Source: JABDQA01 sp963759125 (GTDB taxonomy: Bacteria; Desulfobacterota; Desulfobulbia; Desulfobulbales; Desulfocapsaceae). Taken from it: 64,000 nt of DNA. A program made the translations under genes and the position numbers. The notes under the pieces were generated by a model. The model was given only the letters and a program-made list of their open reading frames with translations, made no database searches and had not been told where the DNA came from. Location of the stretch: assembly GCA_963759125.1 (NCBI GenBank), contig CAVWXN010000009.1, forward strand, positions 248,001-312,000, written 5' to 3'. Shown one piece after another: positions 34,618 to 43,445 of the stretch (the first letter of the stretch is position 1; every line of letters begins with the position of its first letter).

Positions 34618-34902
34618 ATGGACAAAAAAAATCTCAAAACTGATCCGAATAGTCAAGCCCCTGTCCTGGGGAGTCCTTCAGCAATTTTGCCAAAGCAGGA
34701 GGCCAGGATCAGTATCGAGATTGAGCAAGGAGAACTCAAAGGCTCCTGCACCATGAAGGTCATGTTGGATGAGCTGTTGATCTGTCGGTTCGAGCATCAC
34801 AATCCTGACGGTATCGCTGTCTGTGTTCGCAAAGCCGCTGATGCGATCGAATTGAGCGAATGGGCCGAAAAAGTTTTGCGTGATGATGCCAAGGGCGGAT
34901 GA
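34618..34902 (+). CDS. Small conserved-looking hypothetical protein downstream of the riboswitch
   Basis: This gives 94 residues from the ATG at 34618. In the same frame, 25 more codons run back to a TTG at 34543 inside the riboswitch, which I think are untranslated. No strong SD precedes 34618, so the start is uncertain. The N-terminal 30 residues are Pro/Ser-rich. Residues 35-94 look like a small alpha/beta domain (RISIEIEQGELKGSCTMKVM, then ELLICRFEH). I do not recognise the family. Its position suggests c-di-GMP-dependent expression. It may share a transcript with the gene at 34944, which begins 41 bp later. Confidence 0.4.
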   Translation: MDKKNLKTDPNSQAPVLGSPSAILPKQEARISIEIEQGELKGSCTMKVMLDELLICRFEHHNPDGIAVCVRKAADAIELSEWAEKVLRDDAKGG

Positions 34903-34943
34903 GGCCCGAGCCGAACCAGCCGCTTAGAAACAAGGAGTTCCAA

Positions 34944-35243
34944 ATGATCATACATCAGCGTGAAATTGCCTACACCAGCGACTACCAGACATTCTTTGAA
35001 GCACTCGTCAAAGCTTAGCTCTACCTGGAAAAACGATTTCCCGAAGTAGCGGTGGAACTCATGTACAACCTGGCAGGGGAGCGCGGATTTGCGACAATCC
35101 AGACACGCTACCCTTCCCTGACAGACTACGAAAGAATCGACGCCGAAATGGACCAAGATGAGGAATACATGAAGATTTTCGAAGACCTCATCGGAGCCAG
35201 CGGGCACCTGCCAGTGGATCAGTTCTATAGGGTGATTCAATAG
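34944..35243 (+). CDS. Small ferredoxin-like-fold (NIPSNAP-type) protein with an in-frame UAG codon
   Basis: A strong SD (aaggag) precedes the ATG at 34944. The frame reads IHQREIAYTSDYQTFFEALV, then KA, then TAG at 35016-35018. It continues without break as LYLEKRFPEVAVELMYNLAG to a second TAG at 35243. Both sides look like one protein of about 99 residues, with a pattern like dimeric alpha-beta-barrel/NIPSNAP-type proteins (ERGFATIQTRYPSLTDYERI). The UAG sits in the first helix. Possible explanations are pyrrolysine insertion, known in some Desulfobacterota; amber suppression; a point nonsense mutation; or restart at the ATG at 35052. The window shows no pyl genes. Selenocysteine is excluded because that uses UGA. 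Confidence 0.5.
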
Positions 35244-35411
35244 AGCAGATTCTGACGCCCACCCACCCTACCAAGCATCATAAGTTCAAGGCACCACCCT
35301 CGAGCGAGACGCAGGCTCGAAGCCGGCAGAGCATAGCTTCCGGAAAGTATCAGCCCACCCCGAGAATATGGTGTCCGTCACCAGCCGTTCCCTACTATTT
35401 TAAATAATCGA

Positions 35412-35582
35412 ATGGAGATAGCCCAGCTGCTGGTGCATCCCTCACTGAGGCATGAAAAAGATTTCGTGGCAGAAGACAAGCTTCACAATTACTACGCAAT
35501 GAAATTAAGAACAGGTGAACGGGTCGTTACAGAGAATGTAATAATCCCCGAGGATGAAGTAGATTATATAGACAGAAATTAA
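35412..35582 (+). CDS. Small hypothetical protein (56 residues)
   Basis: The ATG is at 35412 and the stop is TAA. The sequence begins MEIAQLLVHPSLRHEKDF and ends NVIIPEDEVDYIDRN. Its acidic/hydrophobic pattern looks protein-like, but there is no clear SD and I do not recognise it. It lies in a gene-poor stretch between the UAG gene and selC. It may be chance coding. Confidence 0.3.
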   Translation: MEIAQLLVHPSLRHEKDFVAEDKLHNYYAMKLRTGERVVTENVIIPEDEVDYIDRN

Positions 35583-35725
35583 AATACTTCTACTTTTCCC
35601 GATTTCTTCCCAGGACTTCCCGAATACCTTTATTGATGGGGGTGCCTGGGGGGCGAATCCTGCGGTCCTTAAAAAGACTCGGGATATGTTGTGTTAGAAA
35701 AAAAAATTAAAAATAAAATTGAACT

Positions 35726-35823
35726 GGCGGAAGTGCATGGGAATCGAACCCACCTAGCAGGCTGTTAACCCGCTACACCGGATTTGAAGTCCGGGAGGGC
35801 CACCAGTGCCCTGTCCACTTCCG
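35726..35823 (-). tRNA. selC: tRNA-Sec (anticodon TCA)
   Basis: Read on the minus strand it starts ggaagtgg and ends cacttcc, then discriminator G and encoded CCA. The anticodon loop cttcaaa (TCA at 35786-35788) sits on a ccgga/tccgg stem. The D stem is agggc/gccct. The extra arm is long (tagcggg with cctgcta), and the T arm has ttcgatt. The long variable arm, long acceptor-T stack and UCA anticodon identify selC. No selA, selB or selenoprotein gene is recognised in the window. Confidence 0.95.
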
Positions 35824-35950
35824 TCCGATTGAAACCGTTGCTGAGGCAGCTAAATTAATTAATATTGACCCCGAAAGCAACTTATTATTATAATGGGCCA
35901 TTTTAGGTAGATGTTACATTAACCTTTTAAGCGAGCACAAATAGGATTTT

Positions 35951-36301
35951 ATGCAGTGTGAAAGACTGTTGAACTTGTCCAAGCAGTGGTATTTACATGT
36001 CAGAGATGAGACCATGGCTCCGGCCCGAATGGTCCAGTTTATCAAGCAGCATGTCACAGAGTGTCCGATTTGCCAGCAAGATCCTGACATCCAGGATGAG
36101 ATCCTTAAAATCACCGAGATCATCCTCCCTGAATCGAAGATACCAAAAGCGGTTCGGCTGAAGCAGGAGGAGGACGAGGCGGAGCGGGAGAGAGAAGAGG
36201 CTGCGGCGGACAACAACAACGAGTCCGATGAAGCAGGGGAAAGCGGCCAAGAAGAGTTCATAGAAGAGGATGAGGAAGACCCTTTGCCTTCTGAAGAATA
36301 G
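35951..36301 (+). CDS. Hypothetical protein with CxxC motif and acidic tail
   Basis: This is a 116-residue protein. aggatttt precedes the ATG. The N-terminal half is helical with CPICQQDPDIQDEIL, a CxxC pair that may bind zinc (a further Cys is at position 3). The region continues to about residue 70. The last 45 residues are almost entirely Glu, Asp, Asn and Ser, a disordered acidic tail. Similar small proteins occur in Desulfobacterota but I know of no function. It stands between selC and the DUF309 gene, which starts 125 bp downstream. Confidence 0.6.
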   Translation: MQCERLLNLSKQWYLHVRDETMAPARMVQFIKQHVTECPICQQDPDIQDEILKITEIILPESKIPKAVRLKQEEDEAEREREEAAADNNNESDEAGESGQEEFIEEDEEDPLPSEE

Positions 36302-36426
36302 AAATCCTTAGTGTGGTTAAGCCAACTGCCCACAAGATCGATCCGGCACCTTACTTCACGCACCTGTTTCAGCCATAATGGCAGGTACCCGTACTTCGTA
36401 ATTTCCCAGTTATTGATTGAAACTCC

Positions 36427-36963
36427 ATGGGCTTTATTCAATTCAATCCTTTTGAAGACCGGCTTAGCAGAGACATCCGCAACGACCTCTCGGAAACGAT
36501 CATAGGGACAATCAAAAATCGATCGCTGGCGGAGGCGGAAAAAATCGCCACCAGCTATCGGAGTCAGAACCTTTCCTCAACCTACACCGACTACATCGAT
36601 CAACGCCTAGAACGTTACGGGGTGGCGGTTGAAACGCTGAAGGCGGACAGCGGCCTGCTGGTCCAGGCTGCCGTCTTGTGGGATCTCGGATTGTTTTTTG
36701 AGGTTCACGAAATTCTTGAACCCGCCTGGATGGAGGTAACTGGAGATCAGAAAAGACTGCTGCAGGCCCTGATTCGTGCCGCTGGCGTGTATATCAACCT
36801 GGAGCTAGGCTATCGACAAAGGGCAGAGAAAATTGGTGCCAAAACGGTTCCGGTGCTCAAGGAATTGAAAGAGGGGCTTACCGACTCGATCAACGCCGAC
36901 ACGCTCATAGCGGCTCTGGAAACCCTGTCGGAAGAACCTCCCCAGATAAGCGTCCGCTGGTGA
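36427..36963 (+). CDS. DUF309 family protein
   Basis: This is a 178-residue protein. FFEVHEILEPAWMEVTGDQK followed by LLQALIRAAGVYINLELGY is the DUF309 signature, with the conserved His-Glu and the helical repeat. The family has no established biochemical function. The N-terminal 70 residues are an added helical region. It is convergent with the transketolase gene, and a shared terminator lies between them. Confidence 0.8.
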   Translation: MGFIQFNPFEDRLSRDIRNDLSETIIGTIKNRSLAEAEKIATSYRSQNLSSTYTDYIDQRLERYGVAVETLKADSGLLVQAAVLWDLGLFFEVHEILEPAWMEVTGDQKRLLQALIRAAGVYINLELGYRQRAEKIGAKTVPVLKELKEGLTDSINADTLIAALETLSEEPPQISVRW

Positions 36964-36968
36964 GCAAA

Positions 36969-36999
36969 CGGGCTGAGCCCTTGGTCAGGGATCAGCCCG
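36969..36999. terminator. Terminator between DUF309 and transketolase genes
   Basis: Arms cgggctga and tcagcccg surround a short loop with its own partial pairing. The genes converge on it and it can serve both strands. Confidence 0.7.
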
Positions 37000-37016
37000 C
37001 ACTTTAGTTTTCCCTG

Positions 37017-38903
37017 TTAGCGAAGTCCGGCGACGGCCTTCTTGATCGAGGCCGGATCACAGCCCTGGTGATCGACCTGTTCACCGAGACCGCCCCGACC
37101 TTCTTTGGAGGTGCCGAGATGGGCGTACTTGGGGGTGAAGCCGTTTTCCAGCAGCCAAGTACCGTAACGGCTGCCCAATCCGGTCTTTGTTGACTGACTT
37201 TCGACAACCAGCACGAAGGGGCTGGCTCCGGCAACCGAGAGCATGTCTTTGTCGACCACGTTGAGGGTCGGCTTGTTGATCAGGCCGACATCGATTCCCT
37301 CTTTTTTCAGGGACTCGACTGCGTCAAGACATCGATAGAGCATTTCTCCATATGAAACTATATAGCCCGCTGATCCTTTGCGAATCAGTTCGTCCTTGCC
37401 GGGCTCAAAACGATATCCGTCACCATAGAGCTTATTTCCGTCCTGGTTTTCGATAAATGGCGTTGCCGATCGGGTGGAGAAGATGAAACGAAGTCCCGGA
37501 TCGTCAAAGATCACCGGCAGCATTGCCCGCAGTTGAAGGGCATCGGCGGGAAAGTAGAGCCTGGTTGTGTCCCCTTCCGCGAGCCCGTTGTCGGCGAAAA
37601 AGTTGTTTATCCCGAAATGACAGGTGTTGTCTGCCATATCGTCAACTCCGGAGTGGGAGAAGTGGGCCAGTACATTGGCTCGATTGAGACGGGCCATGGT
37701 GATCTCGGAGACCACCATTTCCAGAAACGCCGAGAAAGTGCCAAAGATTCCCTGGCGGCCTTCTTCCGAGCCAAAGCCTGCGGCCACCGAGTAGTTGTTG
37801 CGCTCCATGATGCCGCCCGAGACATAGACTTCAGGGTGATTCTTACGGATATGATGCAGTCCGCAAGACCCTTCAAGATCGGAATCGACGACGATGACTT
37901 TCTTGGCCGGCTCATCCATGGTGTCGAGAATCTCGCAGACGATCTTGCCGAAATCATCTCTGCACTTGCCGGTTTCTACTGAAGATCCCAAGTAGGTCTT
38001 TTTCTCCTTCCCCGCAGCCGGCTCTTTCAGCAGTCGAACCGCGTCCCCACACCCTTTGGCCTCGAGATACTCGATGGCAAGATCCACAGGAATCACATCA
38101 TGGCCTTTGGGCAACCCCTCTATACCGGGTACCTCGGGAGCCATCTTTCTCTTGTTGATCAGCGCCACAGGACCCGTACTCGAGAATGCCGAGCCAATCC
38201 TGGCAAACAATTCGTCAAGGTTTTCGCCGTCACCGACACTCACCTCGAGGCCATGGCCAGCAAGAGTTTTTGCGGTGTCAAAACCTTTGAGATAATTGCT
38301 CGGGTGACCGGCGATGGTTACGTCGTTGTCGTCTATCAGGAGTTTGACGCTAAGCCCCCTGGCTACTGCATAGCGGGCAGCCTCAGCGTCGTCACCCTCC
38401 TGCTGGGAACCGTCGCTGCCGAACATCACCAACGTTTTATCCCGGTCTGCTTCAGCCACCCCGTTGACGTAGCTCCACATATGTCCGAGCCGTCCCGAAC
38501 TGAAAAAGACACCGGCCGCTTCATCCCGCTCAGGATGGCCGTAGAGGCCATGGCCGAATTCACGGTAGTGGAGCAGGTCGGCAAAGCTTTTCTGGCCGTT
38601 CAACGCGGCCATCATATACTGGATGGCGACCCGGTGCCCGGCCTCGTCGAAATAGACCGGGTGTATCTGTGAACCTCCCTTCATAAAGCCGTCGACGATC
38701 AGCACCTCAGGAACGATATCGTAGGCTCCGCCGGTATGGCCGCCAAGTCCTTTGACATTGGCCAGGGCGGTGAAAAAGACAAGGCTGTCGCGGACGAGCG
38801 CGATGTTGGTTGTAAGCTGCTGCTTCTGCCCGTCAGAGAGGGTTTTCTGCGAAGGATCAAAGCTCAGGGCTTGGTAGCCGCTGAAATCAATTGGAAAAGA
38901 CAT
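37017..38903 (-). CDS. Transketolase, atypical single-chain form
   Basis: This is a 628-residue ThDP enzyme. The start at 38903 follows tttggaggtagac. GHTGGAYDIVPEVLIVDGFM replaces the usual GHPG region. FGSDGSQQEGDDAEAARYAV holds the GDG-type ThDP/Mg motif in the form GSDGSQQEG. The pyrimidine and C-terminal domains follow (HFSHSGVDDMADNTCHFGIN, and YGEMLYRCLDAVESL). It should move two-carbon units between ketoses and aldoses. It differs from the common Tkt enough that the sugar specificity is open. It stands alone. A GntR-type dyad lies about 200 bp upstream. Confidence 0.8.
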   Translation of the reverse strand: MSFPIDFSGYQALSFDPSQKTLSDGQKQQLTTNIALVRDSLVFFTALANVKGLGGHTGGAYDIVPEVLIVDGFMKGGSQIHPVYFDEAGHRVAIQYMMAALNGQKSFADLLHYREFGHGLYGHPERDEAAGVFFSSGRLGHMWSYVNGVAEADRDKTLVMFGSDGSQQEGDDAEAARYAVARGLSVKLLIDDNDVTIAGHPSNYLKGFDTAKTLAGHGLEVSVGDGENLDELFARIGSAFSSTGPVALINKRKMAPEVPGIEGLPKGHDVIPVDLAIEYLEAKGCGDAVRLLKEPAAGKEKKTYLGSSVETGKCRDDFGKIVCEILDTMDEPAKKVIVVDSDLEGSCGLHHIRKNHPEVYVSGGIMERNNYSVAAGFGSEEGRQGIFGTFSAFLEMVVSEITMARLNRANVLAHFSHSGVDDMADNTCHFGINNFFADNGLAEGDTTRLYFPADALQLRAMLPVIFDDPGLRFIFSTRSATPFIENQDGNKLYGDGYRFEPGKDELIRKGSAGYIVSYGEMLYRCLDAVESLKKEGIDVGLINKPTLNVVDKDMLSVAGASPFVLVVESQSTKTGLGSRYGTWLLENGFTPKYAHLGTSKEGRGGLGEQVDHQGCDPASIKKAVAGLR

Positions 38904-39103
38904 GTCTACCTCCAAACTATGTTGTTCGATCTGGAAATCGGGCCACTAAGGCAAGACCGGAAATCTGCAGGCAGTTGTCCAATAGACATGATCTGACCAT
39001 GCCTCGAGCCCGATATCCTGGTTGTAGTCGCCCCCAAAAGAAGTAGCCTACCATATTACAGATTTGTTTGAAAAACCATGCTTTTTTGAATCAAATCAAA
39101 CCA

Positions 39104-39128
39104 AGGTCTGACCTCAATTTATCAGACC
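39104..39128. promoter_or_regulatory. GntR-type palindromes upstream of the transketolase gene
   Basis: aggtctgacct at 39104-39114 is a perfect 11-base palindrome of the kind bound by FadR-subfamily regulators. It also forms a wider repeat ggtctga-(10)-tcagacc through 39128. The rest of the 340 bp gap (38904-39243) shows no gene. Confidence 0.4.
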
Positions 39129-39243
39129 AGTGGCAATTTTCTCTACACCGCCACCACCGACTATTTCTCAGACAAAAGGCAACCAAAAAAAATCAGGGGG
39201 GCAGTCATTTGTTTTGGTTGCCAACGATTGAGGCTCCACTACT

Positions 39244-40170
39244 CTAGGGCAAGCCCCAGAAATTGTAGAAACGCATGAGTTCCGAACGAAGTCTGAGAGG
39301 ATCTGCCAGAGAAAAATGAAGCGGGGTATCGGGAAAAGCCTGAACCAGTTTAAAAAGGTCCAAACGTGAGACAACGCCCATCATGGGATAGCCACCAGTA
39401 GACTGGCGTTCTTTCAAAAGAACGACAGGTGTTCCGTCATTGGTAATCTGAACCACTCCCAGGGCCACCGGTTTGCTGAGAATATCGCCTTGCCCCCAGT
39501 TTACCGGTGGGCCGGCGAGCCGGATACCGGTCCGATCCATTTTGTTGCTGGTGGCGTATTCGCTTGTAAAGAACACTTTCTTTGCTTCTTCAGGGAAGTT
39601 GTCATGATCATAGCCCGGCATGATACGCAGCGTCAATGGTTTGTCAAATTGCGGTATCTGATCTGCCGGAGTCGCCAGAGTCGGGCCCAGCGGTCTTGGC
39701 AGAATCGTGGTCAGCACATCACCTGCGGCCAGTGTTCGTCCATGGTAGCCGCCAAGATTTTCTCTCACTACAGTGGATGCACTTTTAAAACTGAGGGGAA
39801 TATCAAAACCGCCTTTTACGGCCAGGTAGCTATAGATCCCCATTCCTGCAGTGTTTTTCAATTCGAGGACCTTGCCGGGCATCAGGACAAAACTCTGCCA
39901 GGGCGACAAGGGGGCGTTATTGACCCTGGCAGACATGTCTGCGCCGGTAAGGGCCATTGTTACAGGACTATCGGTGGTTAAACTGAAAAAACCGGTGATG
40001 ATCTCTATCACCGGGGTGGTGACCGCATTGCCGACCAGATAATTGGCCCGAAAAAAAGAATATTCATCGGCCACGCCACTCTGGGCAAGGCCCAGGTGCT
40101 GAGTGCGCTGGCGCCCCATATCCTGAATGGAAGCAAAAAAGTCTGCTCTGGTAATTGTTAAGTTCGCCAT
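39244..40170 (-). CDS. pxpC: 5-oxoprolinase subunit C
   Basis: This is a 308-residue protein of the KipA / biotin-dependent-carboxyltransferase-like fold. The N-terminus has FFASIQDMGRQRTQHLGLAQ, then SGVADEYSFFRANYLVGN; YLAVKGGFDIPLSFKSAST and the late RQSTGGYPMMGVVSRLDLFK are family marks. PxpC with PxpA and PxpB hydrolyses 5-oxoproline (pyroglutamate) to glutamate using ATP. Its start overlaps the pxpB end by 13 bp, so translation is coupled. It is last in the operon. Confidence 0.9.
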   Translation of the reverse strand: MANLTITRADFFASIQDMGRQRTQHLGLAQSGVADEYSFFRANYLVGNAVTTPVIEIITGFFSLTTDSPVTMALTGADMSARVNNAPLSPWQSFVLMPGKVLELKNTAGMGIYSYLAVKGGFDIPLSFKSASTVVRENLGGYHGRTLAAGDVLTTILPRPLGPTLATPADQIPQFDKPLTLRIMPGYDHDNFPEEAKKVFFTSEYATSNKMDRTGIRLAGPPVNWGQGDILSKPVALGVVQITNDGTPVVLLKERQSTGGYPMMGVVSRLDLFKLVQAFPDTPLHFSLADPLRLRSELMRFYNFWGLP

Positions 40171-40856
40171 TTTGCCTTCAGCTTGTAAAATTCTTCCTTA
40201 TCGACCGGGCGAAAACGTACCTGATCTCCAGCTCTCAAAAGAGTAGGGTTGTCCTGATCGCGGGGATTAAAGAGTGGCATCGGGCAGCGGCCGATGATGT
40301 GCCAGCCGCCGGGCATAGCAAGCGGATAGACCGCGGTCATAAAGTCGGCGATAGCAACACTGCCGACAGGAATTTTCGTTCTTGGCGACGAACGCCTCGG
40401 CTGCCTCAGGGGATCCGGCAGATCCCCCATATAGGCAAACCCGGCACAAAACCCCATGGCATAGACCCTATAGGTTTGTTCTGTGTGTAGTCTCACGGCT
40501 TCGTCAATTGGAATTCCTCCCTTTTCAGCTATCTCCTCTAAATCGTCGGAAAATTCTTCATCATAGCAGGCAGGAATCTCGATTACACGAGGCTCGACCA
40601 GCACCTCATCCTGGCGCTCCAGTTTCTCGAGGCATCCAGATATAATCGATTCCGGATCTTCTCCATCGATGAACGACCGGCCAGACAATGTTACCAGGAG
40701 GTCGGCAAAAACAGGAACGACTTCGACCCAGGTGTCGTCGAAGGCATCTCGGATTAATTGGGCGGCAATACCCAATTTGATCGGTTCCGGCAAACAGTTC
40801 TTGTCGCCTGGAAAGCGAATCAAATAGCTGAACTCGGAAAGAACCTCAATTTTCAT
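40158..40856 (-). CDS. pxpB: 5-oxoprolinase subunit B
   Basis: This is a 232-residue KipI-family protein. IPACYDEEFSDDLEEIAE, the YRVYAMGFCAGFAYMGDLP motif, and VGSVAIADFMTAVYPLAMPG followed by GGWHIIGRCP are all typical, including the cyclophilin-like C-terminal domain. It pairs with PxpC to form the phosphorylating part of 5-oxoprolinase. It overlaps pxpA by 11 bp and pxpC by 13 bp. Confidence 0.9.
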   Translation of the reverse strand: MKIEVLSEFSYLIRFPGDKNCLPEPIKLGIAAQLIRDAFDDTWVEVVPVFADLLVTLSGRSFIDGEDPESIISGCLEKLERQDEVLVEPRVIEIPACYDEEFSDDLEEIAEKGGIPIDEAVRLHTEQTYRVYAMGFCAGFAYMGDLPDPLRQPRRSSPRTKIPVGSVAIADFMTAVYPLAMPGGWHIIGRCPMPLFNPRDQDNPTLLRAGDQVRFRPVDKEEFYKLKAKWRT

Positions 40857-41589
40857 AGGAATCTACCAGTTTCCTGAGCTGTGATATAACAGAGATACTT
40901 GATTCAGAGTCTCCGTGGACACACAAGGCATCTACCGGAAACTCCAGTTTTGTGCCGTCAGTAGCCGCGATGAATTTGTCTTTACAGAGAATCTCGGCTT
41001 GTTTGAGTACGTGCTCACTGGGATGTACGGCATTGGGAAGATGCCGTTTTCGAAGACTTCCATCCGCTTCGTAGGCTCGGTCGGCAAATGCTTCCCAGAG
41101 CAGTGTTACACCATTGTCTTGGGCAAGTTGTTCGTGGCGCTGCCAGCGAGGTGTTGCCTGAATCATTACGGGGATCTTGGCGTCGTAGCTGACCAGCGCC
41201 TGAAACACAGCGAGGAGAATGGTGTCGTTTGCCATCATGGTATTGTACAGAGTGCCATGCGGTTTGACATACCCCAGCGGGGTCCCGGCAGCCGTGCAGA
41301 ATGCCGCCAAGGCACCAGTCTGATAAAGGACCATGGTGCGAATTTCGTCCGCCGTATAATCGATGGTCCGGCGCCCGAATCCCTGCAAATCAGGATATCC
41401 TGGGTGGGCCCCGACAATTACCTTGTGCTGCACCGCCATAGCCACCGTTTTTTCCATGACCATGGGGTCGCCACCATGGGCTCCACAGGCAATATTGGCC
41501 ATGTGCACATACTTCATTACCTCTTCATCACAGCCAATTTTATACGATCCAAAGCTTTCGCCCATATCACAATTAAGCTTCATAATCAC
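40846..41589 (-). CDS. pxpA: 5-oxoprolinase subunit A (LamB/YcsF family)
   Basis: This is a 247-residue protein; an ATG two codons later (41583) is equally possible. KLNCDMGESFGSYKIG, ANIACGAHGGDP, VGAHPGYPDLQGFGRR, KPHGTLYN and CVHGD match the LamB/YcsF family, which has a metal-binding TIM-like barrel. PxpA carries out the hydrolytic step of 5-oxoproline use. It is first in pxpABC and divergent from a TRAP transporter operon; the 249 bp gap must hold both promoters. Confidence 0.92.
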   Translation of the reverse strand: MIMKLNCDMGESFGSYKIGCDEEVMKYVHMANIACGAHGGDPMVMEKTVAMAVQHKVIVGAHPGYPDLQGFGRRTIDYTADEIRTMVLYQTGALAAFCTAAGTPLGYVKPHGTLYNTMMANDTILLAVFQALVSYDAKIPVMIQATPRWQRHEQLAQDNGVTLLWEAFADRAYEADGSLRKRHLPNAVHPSEHVLKQAEILCKDKFIAATDGTKLEFPVDALCVHGDSESSISVISQLRKLVDSYEN

Positions 41590-41838
41590 TCACCCTGTAA
41601 GACCGTTAGGCTGAAATCCCGTTTCCCCCGTCAGCCGGTTCGGAAAAGATGGTTTGTGCTTTCCTCAGGCTTCAGCCACATATGATGATTAATACAGAAA
41701 GAGAAGTTACGCTCAAACTAATTTTCATGCCATCTATAGTTTGAACCTCTTTAGAATTATGCTAGGATAAAAGCCCGCTTGTATAAGCGGCAGTTCCATT
41801 ACAACCACCCAACCTTCAACCCATATGAGGAGTCTATT

Positions 41839-42819
41839 ATGAAAAGAGTACCCAGAATGATCTGCAGCCTCCTGGTTCCTTTCTTTATTCTTGCTTTGGC
41901 AGCCTCAGCGTTTGCCGAAACCTGGGACATGCCGACACCCTATCCTGATGCAACATTTCATACCGTCAACATTATTCAATTTGCCGAAGATGTAAAGCAG
42001 GCCACCGGCGGCAAATTGGAGATAAAAGTCCACTCGGCTGGTTCGCTGTTCAAACATCCGGAGATTAAAAATGCGGTTCGTGGCGGACAGGTGCCCATTG
42101 GGGAGTTCTTCGTGTCGCTGCTCTCCAATGAAAACGCGGTTTTCGGTGCTGATTCCCAGCCCTTTCTAGCCACCAATTACGACGATGCCGCAAAACTCTG
42201 GGCCGCCCAGAAGCCAATTATCGCACCGCTGCTCGAGCGCCAGAAGCTGATGGCGCTGTTCTCCGTACCATGGCCGCCGCAGGGACTCTATACCAAAAAA
42301 GAAATCAACACTGTGGACGATCTCAAGGGCATCAAGTTTAGGGCCTACAATGCCACCCTGGAGAAATTCGCCAATACCGTCGGCGCCGCCCCGACCCAGG
42401 TTGAAGTTCCCGATATTCCTCAGGCTTTCTCTACCGGCCGGGTCGATGCGATGATCACCTCCCCGTCCACCGGGGCGAACTCCAAAGCCTGGGATTTTGT
42501 CGAATACTTCACCGACATTCAGGCCTGGGTGCCAAAAAATATCGTCGTGGTAAACAAGAGCGCCTTTGACAAGCTGGACAAGGATGTCCAGGAGGCAGTG
42601 CTGGCCGCCGCCAAGAAGGCCGAGATGCGCGGCTGGGAAATGAGCAAGAAAGAGACCGCTGAAAAGATCGCGATCATGAAGGAAAACGGCATGAACATCG
42701 TCACTCCCAGTGCGGAGTTGATGGACGGCCTGAAAACGGTCGGCGATACTATGCTGGCCGACTGGAAAGAGGCCGCCGGCGTGGACGGCGAGGCATTGCT
42801 GCAGGCCTACATGAAGTAA
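41839..42819 (+). CDS. dctP: TRAP solute-binding protein, probably for 5-oxoproline
   Basis: This is a 326-residue periplasmic protein. The ATG at 41839 follows gaggagtctatt. The signal peptide MKRVPRMICSLLVPFFILAL ends near ASAFA. The mature part has KLEIKVHSAGSLFKHPEIKN, typical of DctP, and RAYNATLEKFANTVGAAPTQ with the conserved substrate Arg. DctP proteins bind carboxylates. Location opposite pxpABC suggests pyroglutamate or a related carboxylate as ligand, which is an inference from context only. Confidence 0.88.
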   Translation: MKRVPRMICSLLVPFFILALAASAFAETWDMPTPYPDATFHTVNIIQFAEDVKQATGGKLEIKVHSAGSLFKHPEIKNAVRGGQVPIGEFFVSLLSNENAVFGADSQPFLATNYDDAAKLWAAQKPIIAPLLERQKLMALFSVPWPPQGLYTKKEINTVDDLKGIKFRAYNATLEKFANTVGAAPTQVEVPDIPQAFSTGRVDAMITSPSTGANSKAWDFVEYFTDIQAWVPKNIVVVNKSAFDKLDKDVQEAVLAAAKKAEMRGWEMSKKETAEKIAIMKENGMNIVTPSAELMDGLKTVGDTMLADWKEAAGVDGEALLQAYMK

Positions 42820-42899
42820 CCAGTCCCGGGCAGGGGCGGAAACGACGGGTTTACGCCCCTGCATCGCCGTTTTTGAACACCCGACCCTGACTCACACCG

Positions 42900-43445
42900 A
42901 TGCGAACACTACTCGACCGGCTTTATCTGGGCAGCGGCTGGGCCGCCGCCTGCTGCATCGCGCTCATCGGTGCACTGGTCGTCGTGCAGGTGGGGTTCAA
43001 CCTGATCGACCGCGTTTCGGGCCTGCTCACCGGCACCGCCATCGGCCTGACCATCCCGTCCTATGCCGACTTCACCGGGTTTTTCCTGGCCGGCGCATCC
43101 TTTCTGGCGCTGGCGCATACGCTGAGGCAGGGAGACCATATCCGGGTTACCCTGTTTATCTCGCGCCTGCCGGCCCGCTTCGCCCGGCCGGTCGAAATCT
43201 GGTGCGTCACGGTGGCCGGGGCGATTGCGCTTTACTTCGCCTGGTATACCGCCCTGCTTGTCCGAGAGTCCTACCAGTTCCACGACCTCTCGCCGGGGAT
43301 GATCGCGGTACCGTTGTGGATCCCGCAGAGTGCCATGCTGCTGGGCCTTGTCATCTTGTCGATCGCGCTGATCGATGAGCTGGTCGGCCTCTTCAGAGGC
43401 AGTAAACCGAGCTATGCTGCAAACCGCCGGGAGGACGAGCCATGA
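42900..43445 (+). CDS. dctQ: TRAP transporter small membrane subunit
   Basis: This is a 181-residue protein with four helices. ADFTGFFLAGASFLALAHTL followed by RQGDHIRVTLFISRLP is the DctQ core. It overlaps dctM by 4 bp (atga). The DNA of dctQ and dctM is visibly richer in G+C than the pxp genes and dctP, which may mean separate origin or only membrane-codon bias. Confidence 0.87.
   Translation: MRTLLDRLYLGSGWAAACCIALIGALVVVQVGFNLIDRVSGLLTGTAIGLTIPSYADFTGFFLAGASFLALAHTLRQGDHIRVTLFISRLPARFARPVEIWCVTVAGAIALYFAWYTALLVRESYQFHDLSPGMIAVPLWIPQSAMLLGLVILSIALIDELVGLFRGSKPSYAANRREDEP

Noticed and set aside
35262..35345. Possible third copy of repeat B (cataagttcaaggc ...)
   Set aside because: Only about 14 bases resemble the repeat start and the conserved end is absent; too weak to call.
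41779..41838. Upstream extension of the second dctP beginning MYKRQ, resembling a transposase-adapter read artefact
   Set aside because: The DNA differs from the Nextera mosaic end at several bases, and a good SD and signal peptide start at 41839.
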